The notes under the pieces were generated by a model that made no database searches, was not told the origin of the DNA, and worked only from the letters and a program-made list of their open reading frames with translations. Shown here piece after piece: positions 49,830 through 55,398 of a stretch of DNA of 55,398 nt (its first letter is position 1; each line of letters opens with the position of its first letter). The stretch is from JACRAO01 sp964490895 (lineage in GTDB: Bacteria; Bdellovibrionota; UBA1018). The DNA is taken from assembly GCA_964490895.1 (NCBI GenBank), contig CAZBEI010000035.1:1-55398 (forward strand), in the 5' to 3' direction. A program made the translations under genes and the position numbers.

Positions 49830-49925
49830 GCGAGTGTCCTCAAAGTGACGAAGTGTTTGGGTTTCCATAATGAGGGCATCATAAAACACGAAAGCCCCAC
49901 TCGCAATGACGTTCTGTAAAGTTAA

Positions 49926-50732
49926 TTAGACCTTCTTAATGATCCAATAAAACACTAAAAGGAGAATTGGCAATGACGCAAAACAGACCACGATAAAAGC
50001 TCCTGCAGGCAAATCCCACTTGTAGCTCAAAAATAACGCAATTAAGCTTAAAACAAACCCCAAGCTCCAGCCAAAAAAAAGCCTGGCCCGAATTGTATCA
50101 TAAAACAAAGTACTCATGACCGAAGGAACAATCAGGTAAGTAAAAACTTGCAAAACTCCTGCTAAACTCACCGACGAGGTAATCACCACTCCAAAGAGGG
50201 CGTAAAATAAAAAATCCCAAAACCCTGTTTTTTTAGGATGGCCTCCAAAAGAAGCAGCAATGAGTTCCTTTCTGTAGATATAATGCACCAACGCTACTCC
50301 TGCATAGATGAGGGTGGTTTTCCAAACGTCATTCCAGGTCACCCAAAGGACTTGCCCCACCAAGAGTTCTTTGATGTGTTCAGCACCATGGGCTATTTTG
50401 TCAGTCACGAGCACCACTGCTGCAGACGAAAGGGCGTAGACGATCCCTATCATTGCCTCCTGCGAGAAAAATTTTTCTTCTTTTCGAGCCAAGGCAAAAA
50501 GAAGCGCTGCTATAAAGGTACAGGCTAAAGAAAAAAAGTAAGTGACTGCAGAGTGGTGGTCAAACCCAAAAAAAACGGCTAACGTCGCTCCCAGAGCTGC
50601 AACTTGAGCCAAACTCAAATCTACAAAAATCACCCCTCTGGCTAAAACATGAAGCCCAAGGTAACAGTGAATCCCAGCTAAAATGAGGCACATGACAAAA
50701 GGAGCTGAAAGAAAGATGAGAGCATCCAGCAT
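49926..50732 (-). CDS. Metal-ion ABC transporter permease (ZnuB/MntB family)
   Basis: About 268 aa from ATG 50732; a TTG at 50798 overlapping the neighbour is possible. It has about eight membrane helices. HVLARGVIFVDLSLAQVAALG is the hallmark of the zinc/manganese/iron permease family (ABC-3). SLAGVLQVFTYLIVPSV and PAGAFIVVCFASLPILL also fit. No binding protein or ATPase gene for the same transporter is in the window, so the set is split. It lies directly downstream of a DUF4143 ATPase gene but is not obviously related to it in function. Confidence 0.87.
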   Translation of the reverse strand: MLDALIFLSAPFVMCLILAGIHCYLGLHVLARGVIFVDLSLAQVAALGATLAVFFGFDHHSAVTYFFSLACTFIAALLFALARKEEKFFSQEAMIGIVYALSSAAVVLVTDKIAHGAEHIKELLVGQVLWVTWNDVWKTTLIYAGVALVHYIYRKELIAASFGGHPKKTGFWDFLFYALFGVVITSSVSLAGVLQVFTYLIVPSVMSTLFYDTIRARLFFGWSLGFVLSLIALFLSYKWDLPAGAFIVVCFASLPILLLVFYWIIKKV

Positions 50733-50790
50733 AGGTCTAAAAACTAAATCAGCACGCTCTACTCCGCAAGGGAGAAAAATGGACGAGCCC

Positions 50791-51915
50791 TTAGACAAAC
50801 TCCATCAGAAAATGATGCGCTCCACAAATTCTAATTCCATGGATATTCATGATATCATCATCAAATTCTTTTACGACTTGAACACAGTTCAAATCAGGGA
50901 ATTTGTGTTTTAGATAAACAAGGTCTTTAGAACATGTTTTGTCTGAGAGTTTTGCTTCTACTGCAATAATGGGTTTTCTATTTTTTAGAATGACGAAATC
51001 AACTTCTCTTTGATCCCGGTCACGAAAATAACGTAACTCCATATCATACCCTTGCGTGTCCTCGATAAAATGACACCATTTTAAAAGATGATTTGCGACA
51101 AGATTTTCAAAACGCACTCCCGGACTCTCAATTGCATTCCAGTCAAAAAAATAGAGCTTTGCCAACTTTTGTACGGCTCTAATTTTTGGGGAACCTAATG
51201 GATAAGCCCTAAATACAACATATAATCTTTCTAATAATGTAACCCAGCGTGCAACAGTAGGCTGAGAAACCTGAAGTTCATTGCATAAAGAAAATAACGA
51301 AAGAGGGCTGCCAACAAGATCAGGAAGTCTAATGGCAAGTTGCTCAAGCAGTGTAATCTCAGAAACCTTTTCTAAGCTCACCAAATCTTCACGAATAACC
51401 CTGGTACGGTGTTGTCTAGACCATCTTCTGCTCTTTTCTTCTGAATGACTAAAATAGGGTTCTGGAAAAGATCCAAAATGGAACAGCTCCTCGAGTGTCG
51501 TTTTAGGATTTGATGGATTGAGTTCTTTGAGACTGAGAGGATGCAATCGCAAGAAGTGATATCGCCCCTGGAGAGAATCTCCACCTCTTCTATAAAAATC
51601 TAATTTTGCGCTTCCGGTGACAAGAACTTTATAATGATTTTTATGGGTATCATAAAAACCTTTTAGCCAATTCCGCCATCTTGCATATTTATGGATTTCA
51701 TCCAAAACGAGTATCCCGGGGGCTGAAGGAAATTCTCGCTTCAGAATTTTTTCGCGATGTTGATCATCATCCCAATTAAAATAATGGGACTCTCCTTGAC
51801 CCAATAGAGTAAATGCCAGTGTTGTTTTTCCAGCTTGTCTGGGGCCAGCTAAAAAAACCATTTTTTCGTTCAAATCTTTTCGGATTTGAGACTCTAAATA
51901 CCTAGATTGACTCAT
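50791..51915 (-). CDS. AAA+ ATPase with DUF4143 domain
   Basis: About 374 aa from ATG 51915. The P-loop is GPRQAGKTTLAF near residue 30, followed by Walker B ILVLDEIHKY. The later part includes GSAKLDFYRRGGDSLQGRY, typical of the 'ATP-binding protein of DUF4143' family. The C-terminal DUF4143 has the nuclease-like pattern REVDFVILKNRKPIIAVEAKL. These proteins are widespread, of mostly unknown role. It is divergent from the paralogous ATPase at 52074 across a 16-bp inverted repeat. Confidence 0.87.
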   Translation of the reverse strand: MSQSRYLESQIRKDLNEKMVFLAGPRQAGKTTLAFTLLGQGESHYFNWDDDQHREKILKREFPSAPGILVLDEIHKYARWRNWLKGFYDTHKNHYKVLVTGSAKLDFYRRGGDSLQGRYHFLRLHPLSLKELNPSNPKTTLEELFHFGSFPEPYFSHSEEKSRRWSRQHRTRVIREDLVSLEKVSEITLLEQLAIRLPDLVGSPLSLFSLCNELQVSQPTVARWVTLLERLYVVFRAYPLGSPKIRAVQKLAKLYFFDWNAIESPGVRFENLVANHLLKWCHFIEDTQGYDMELRYFRDRDQREVDFVILKNRKPIIAVEAKLSDKTCSKDLVYLKHKFPDLNCVQVVKEFDDDIMNIHGIRICGAHHFLMEFV

Positions 51916-51949
51916 GATTAAACCTGACACCTACATTAAGTAATATTTT

Positions 51950-51991
51950 AAGCTAACTTTAAAAAATATACAAGATTTTTAAAGTTAGCTT
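51950..51991. promoter_or_regulatory. 16-bp inverted repeat between divergent DUF4143 ATPases
   Basis: AAGCTAACTTTAAAAA (51950-51965) and TTTTTAAAGTTAGCTT (51976-51991) are perfect inverted copies, with a 10-nt spacer. The symmetry nearly continues outward (TTTT versus TAAAA). It lies in the middle of the 158-bp gap between the two genes and is a candidate shared operator, a cruciform or a transcription stop. No gene fits in the gap. Confidence 0.6.
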
Positions 51992-52073
51992 TAAAAATCA
52001 AGTATATGACAAAAGGTGCTCAAAAAGACAAACAAATAGACTAAACTCCTAAAAAGGCGCAAAATATAGGAGT

Positions 52074-53249
52074 ATGTTCTATAGACTTATAACACCCAGC
52101 AATCATTCGAGTTTTTTCTTATTCGGAGCCCGAGGAACGGGAAAATCAACTTTTATTAAAGACCAATTTTTACAGAATAAGCAAACCCACAGAATTGATT
52201 TGTTAGACTCAAAAATAGAAGACCGATATGCAAGAAATCCGAGTCTTATCGAAAGCGATCTGCTGGCTCTTGATTATAAGAAATTAGATTTTATCTTTAT
52301 TGATGAAGTCCAAAAAGTACCCAGACTTCTTGACTCTGTTCATCGGTTGATTGAGGATAAGAAGCTTAAATTTATTTTAACTGGCTCAAGTGCTCGAAAA
52401 CTCAAAAAAGATCTTGCCAACCTTTTAGCTGGCAGGGCTTTTGTTTATTCACTTTTTCCACTGACACAAAAAGAATTGGGTGAAAGCTTTAAGCTGAACA
52501 CTGTTTTACACTTTGGGTCTTTACCCCATGTTTATGATTTTGACAGTGACTCAGACAGGGAAGATTTTTTGCAAGCTTATGCGCTCACTTATTTAAATGA
52601 AGAAATCAGGCTTGAGCAAATTGTTCGAAATCTAGATCCATTTAGAAATTTTCTAGAAGTGGCCGCACAATCTAATGGAAAAATCATCAATTGGTCCAAT
52701 ATCGCAAACGATGTCAACGTTGACTATAAAACAGTTCAAAACTATTTTCAAATTTTAGAAGATACCCTTTTGGGGTTTTATTTGTCAGCTTTTCACCATT
52801 ATGTTCGCAAGGCCCAAAAACAGCATCCTAAATTTTATTTTTTTGATCCTGGAGTTTGTCGTGCATTGGCTCGGATTTTAGACGCTCGCATTACACCAAA
52901 CAGTTCTGGTTATGGAGAAGCTTTTGAGCACTGGGTTGTTTTAGAATTCTATCGGTGGAATATTTACACAAAAAAAAATTTCAAGCTGTCTTATTGGATG
53001 AGCAAGGAAGGCCGAGAGATTGATCTCATCTTACATAAACCCAATCAGCCGCTTATTTTAATTGAAATCAAATCTACAGATAGAGTAGACGAGAAAGAGG
53101 TCAAAAACTTGCATTCACTTTCTAAGGAATTCGAAGAAAAATCTAACCTTTATTACTTATCCAGAGATCCTCAACCGCAAAATCATTTTGGAGTTCATTG
53201 CTTACCTTGGAATCAGGGGATAGAGAAGATTTTCTTCAGTTGTTCATAG
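52074..53249 (+). CDS. AAA+ ATPase with DUF4143 domain, paralogous to the divergent neighbour
   Basis: 391 aa. P-loop FGARGTGKSTFIKDQF near residue 20, Walker B DFIFIDEVQKV, and sensor region LTGSSARKLKKDLANLLAGR. The C-terminal DUF4143 has EGREIDLILHKPNQPLILIEIK, the D-E/IxK restriction-like pattern. The ATG has GGAG almost touching it (one base apart), which is short for a normal ribosome site. It is of the same family as the 50791-51915 protein but differs in length and sequence. Functionally unknown. Confidence 0.86.
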   Translation: MFYRLITPSNHSSFFLFGARGTGKSTFIKDQFLQNKQTHRIDLLDSKIEDRYARNPSLIESDLLALDYKKLDFIFIDEVQKVPRLLDSVHRLIEDKKLKFILTGSSARKLKKDLANLLAGRAFVYSLFPLTQKELGESFKLNTVLHFGSLPHVYDFDSDSDREDFLQAYALTYLNEEIRLEQIVRNLDPFRNFLEVAAQSNGKIINWSNIANDVNVDYKTVQNYFQILEDTLLGFYLSAFHHYVRKAQKQHPKFYFFDPGVCRALARILDARITPNSSGYGEAFEHWVVLEFYRWNIYTKKNFKLSYWMSKEGREIDLILHKPNQPLILIEIKSTDRVDEKEVKNLHSLSKEFEEKSNLYYLSRDPQPQNHFGVHCLPWNQGIEKIFFSCS

Positions 53250-53303
53250 CCCAAAACTGTGGATCATCTCTAACCAGGTACGATCCATCGCCTGCATTTA
53301 CAA

Positions 53304-53321
53304 TTTGCCATCCATGGCAAA
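53304..53321. terminator. Hairpin between convergent genes
   Basis: TTTGCCA (53304-53310) and TGGCAAA (53315-53321) form a 7-bp stem with loop TCCA in the 91-bp gap between the DUF4143 gene and the convergent outer-membrane gene. It may act as a bidirectional transcription end, though it lacks T-runs. It also lies inside the open frame described in the findings. Confidence 0.3.
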
Positions 53322-53340
53322 CCGTGTGCTCCCCGTACTT

Positions 53341-54717
53341 TTAGAAGCTAAAGCTTACACCACCGGTGATGGTGTAAAAACAAGATCGGGCCAAAGACCC
53401 TGCCACTTGTGATTTTTCGTAATCCATAGAAGAACCGTAATAATTTGGATAATAACCAGGATAGTATCCATTGTTGTACCCACCATACATTCCATTTGGA
53501 TTGAGGGGTTGGTTTTCTCTGGCGGAAAGGACTTTGTAGTACTTGAAAGTAGCTCCGATTGAAATCGAATCTCCAACTTTGACATCTAACCCTGTAGAGA
53601 GATACCCCAAGAAAGACGAAGCCTCATAATCTTTTGCATACTGAGACCAGCCGGGAGATTGATTCATGATTTGAATCACTCTTTCGTCATAGTTGATGTA
53701 GCTTTTAGAATAAGCTCCACCACCGCCAATAAAGGGCCTGATTCGTGAATCTAATCCTAAAACATGGAGCTTTAATCCTGCATCAATGACATTTTGCTTC
53801 ATCGCCACTGTGTCAAAATGATCACGATTTAGACTATTGTTGGCATAGTATAAAAGTTGATTGAAGTAGGGATCATAACTTGTGTAAGAAACCCCATACT
53901 CGTTATAAGAATATCCTACATCCAAAGACACATGATCTGAAACATCAACGCCTAAACCCACTCCCGCCGAATAGCGAGAATCAATTTTAAAAATTTGTGT
54001 GCTGGTCATCGTAGACATCCCAACCTTTGGACTCAAACTCACACCCATTTTACTGTCTTTATTCTCTGTTTCTTTTTTCGGTTCACTCGTAGCTGTCGCA
54101 ATAGCAATGTTAGAGGGAACTGCACTCAGTGGAGCAACCACAGACTCTGTCTGAATTTGCAAATTGCCACTTCCATTTTGAATGGTCTGAGCTTGAGCAC
54201 TTTTTAGTTCACTGTTGTTATTGGCAACAGGAGCAACTAAAATTTGATCTGTTCTTTTTTGCTCATCTCGAAGTCGCAATTCTTCTAACCTTTCTTGCAA
54301 CACATCTTCGTTTTTAACTTCTTCGCGCATTCTTTCGCGCCGCAAAAGCTCCGTTTTAGAAAAGTTCAAAGCTTCGCTAGAAGCAGCGTTATTAGAAGAT
54401 GCTGCAGCATTAGAAACTGCAGTAGTCCGTTGCTCAATGATAATGGGAGCAATATTTTGCCCACTTTGAATCGCTTTTGCATCAGAAACTCTCTGCGTGT
54501 CTTCGTTGCCTTGGGCACTATCTTGCTCAACCGAAGTCAACGCCTTCTGAGAGCTTGTCAAAGCCACTTTCATGTCATTCCTATCTTCTGGCCTGTCTTC
54601 TATTTTCGTTGAATTATCATAAACCAACTCGCCCCTTACATCAGGCAATAAAACCAAGGAAACACTGATAACCACTCCCAAAACTACTCCAACTTTTTTA
54701 AGACCATTCACTTTCAT
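53341..54717 (-). CDS. Outer-membrane beta-barrel protein with long linker
   Basis: 458 aa from ATG 54717, with AAAGGAG about 9 nt upstream. A signal peptide (about 1-28) is followed by a long charged linker (about 30-220). In it a coiled-coil-like part (RERMREEVKNEDVLQERLEE) and several Asn/Ala/Ser stretches stand out. The C-terminal half is a barrel with repeated strands such as YSAGVGLGVDVSDHVSLDVG, and the chain ends in Phe (TGGVSFSF) as OMPs do for BAM recognition. A Gly/Tyr/Asn-rich loop (PNGMYGGYNNGYYPGYYP) sits near 425. It resembles OprF/OmpA-like surface proteins, without an OmpA peptidoglycan domain. Confidence 0.82.
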   Translation of the reverse strand: MKVNGLKKVGVVLGVVISVSLVLLPDVRGELVYDNSTKIEDRPEDRNDMKVALTSSQKALTSVEQDSAQGNEDTQRVSDAKAIQSGQNIAPIIIEQRTTAVSNAAASSNNAASSEALNFSKTELLRRERMREEVKNEDVLQERLEELRLRDEQKRTDQILVAPVANNNSELKSAQAQTIQNGSGNLQIQTESVVAPLSAVPSNIAIATATSEPKKETENKDSKMGVSLSPKVGMSTMTSTQIFKIDSRYSAGVGLGVDVSDHVSLDVGYSYNEYGVSYTSYDPYFNQLLYYANNSLNRDHFDTVAMKQNVIDAGLKLHVLGLDSRIRPFIGGGGAYSKSYINYDERVIQIMNQSPGWSQYAKDYEASSFLGYLSTGLDVKVGDSISIGATFKYYKVLSARENQPLNPNGMYGGYNNGYYPGYYPNYYGSSMDYEKSQVAGSLARSCFYTITGGVSFSF

Positions 54718-55100
54718 TTTAATCACTCCTTTGCACACATAGCCCTAAGCTTATACTTAAGGGAAAATTAAAAACCTTTAGCACCCAAGGTTCCAAAACC
54801 ACATTTATAACAAATGAAACCAATCTGCCCTTTAGCAATCCCCGTGCCGAAAAATTAAAATTCGATGGGTTTTTATTCAAACCTAACCGTAAGTATTTAT
54901 TTTAAAAAAGTTTTTTTAAAAATATTTAAACAATAAAAATATAAAATAAAAAAACAGGCTCTTGGCGCTAAAATCCCAAAGGCTGAAATTTTACGCTGAT
55001 TGAAGACAAAAAAGATCAGGTTTTACGGGCACCTAGAAGCGAATTTCGTCTTTTTCTGTGCCAGACCCAGAAATCTGCTTGTCTGAAAAAAATACAGTGA

Positions 55101-55121
55101 AGTGTCTAAAAAATAGACACT
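55101..55121. repeat. GTGTC/GACAC inverted repeat
   Basis: AGTGTCTA (55101-55108) and TAGACACT (55114-55121) are perfect inverted copies around AAAAA. A related looser copy, GTGTC-N9-GACAC, lies at 55195-55213. It could be a protein-binding site or the end of a mobile sequence. Confidence 0.6.
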
Positions 55122-55295
55122 ATTTAACTAAATACTTGATATTATTATATATTTTTAGCTGTTACGGTCACCGTCCGGGCTTATTTGACTAAAAGTGTCT
55201 ATTTCTTTGACACCCCCCTAAAAAACAACCCTATGAAAGCATTAATTTTTATTTTTGACTCGACGCGGCACCATTTTTGCTTTATAAAGCATAGT

Positions 55296-55371
55296 AACAG
55301 ACGGATTGGCCAACAGGATTACCCCCCTAATCCCCCCTTAAGTCCCCCAAATGTTAGTCAATCCGTTTGTT
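55296..55371. repeat. 20-bp inverted repeat with C-rich loop at the contig end
   Basis: AACAGACGGATTGGCCAACA (55296-55315) and the complement at 55352-55371 match at 17 of 20 positions. The 36-nt loop contains a second hairpin (GGATTA-CCCCCC-TAATCC) and three C-runs. The G-rich complement could fold as a quadruplex. Assembly error near the end cannot be excluded. Confidence 0.5.
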
Positions 55372-55398
55372 GCTTTAACCCCCCCCCCCAAAAAAAAA

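Larger units (their letters stand above)
54718..55398. other. Non-coding end region, AT-rich then C-tract rich
   Basis: No credible gene is seen on either strand in this 681-bp stretch. The left part is AT-rich. Around 55101-55213 there are two GTGTC/GACAC inverted repeats, with a third short repeat, ACGGT-C-ACCGT, at 55164-55174. The last 100 bases contain a 20-bp inverted repeat enclosing several C-runs and end in a C-run followed by an A-run. Those final bases look like the edge of an assembly. Confidence 0.6.

Noticed and set aside
54770..54860. Minus-strand peptide with CYKCGFG resembling a zinc ribbon
   Set aside because: It has stops on both sides, about 28 codons and no start codon; too short to call.
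1..55398. CRISPR arrays, rRNA genes, IS elements or prophage genes
   Set aside because: No regularly spaced repeats, rRNA-like sequence, transposase or phage structural gene was seen on either strand.

Overview
The window reads as an AT-rich, gene-dense contig from a Gram-negative bacterium, most likely a Bdellovibrionota/Oligoflexia-type or related deltaproteobacterial lineage. This is inferred from gene content, not from a marker-gene search. The supporting content is a TolQ/TolR-type motor operon with giant TPR proteins and an FHA-TonB-like protein, as in the Agl/Glt gliding apparatus of Myxococcus and Bdellovibrio. LPS heptose genes, many lipoproteins, a LolC/E permease and small outer-membrane barrels also fit. 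The right end (poly-C then poly-A) looks like a contig edge.

Layout. 1-413: partial secreted lipoprotein. 553-1131: PilZ protein, divergent from the main operon. 1184-9388: eight same-strand, mostly overlapping genes (OM barrel, TolQ-like, two ExbD-like, two TPR, a small periplasmic protein, FHA-TM-TonB-like), interpreted as a proton-driven trans-envelope machine. 9450-9525: tRNA-Cys. 9527-13119: divergent ppx and ppk1 (polyphosphate turnover). 13161-15425: squalene-hopene-cyclase-like protein with an export signal. 15501-21153: tightly packed minus-strand operon queD-queC-DUF366-hisC-cmk-heptosyltransferase-hldA. 21302-24265: orphan HigA antitoxin with a toxin remnant, RimI-like acetyltransferase and two lipoproteins. 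24370-27571: TGS-less thrS and an HD hydrolase. 27575-33483: secreted metzincin, SDR, ComEC, membrane J-protein and YifB/ComM. 33544-37152: a Cys-containing lipoprotein and a secreted subtilisin. 37132-39127: PAP2, RDD and gmhA, divergent from trxA. 39245-41072: a second TolQ-ExbD-ExbD module, preceded by three tandem hairpins. 41076-44651: three secreted proteins of unknown function. 44764-46175: two PIN toxin-antitoxin pairs with a perfect 40-bp palindrome between them. 46294-49829: lolC/E and fadJ. 49926-53249: metal ABC permease and a divergent pair of DUF4143 ATPases around a 16-bp inverted repeat. 53341-54717: OM barrel protein. 54718-55398: non-coding, rich in inverted repeats and C-tracts.

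How the genes fit together. The strongest functional unit is the 1184-9388 operon. Each of the window's two TolQ modules carries one ExbD of an 'NLVPI-D' type and one of an 'LQLTxMxD' type, which suggests heteromeric ExbD rotors/stators. The hldA, heptosyltransferase and gmhA genes supply LPS inner-core heptose. comEC plus comM suggest natural transformation ability. The least explained content is the exported cyclase-like protein (13161-15425), the three secreted genes at 41076-44651, and the structured repeats at 39158-39218, 45476-45515, 51950-51991 and 55101-55371.
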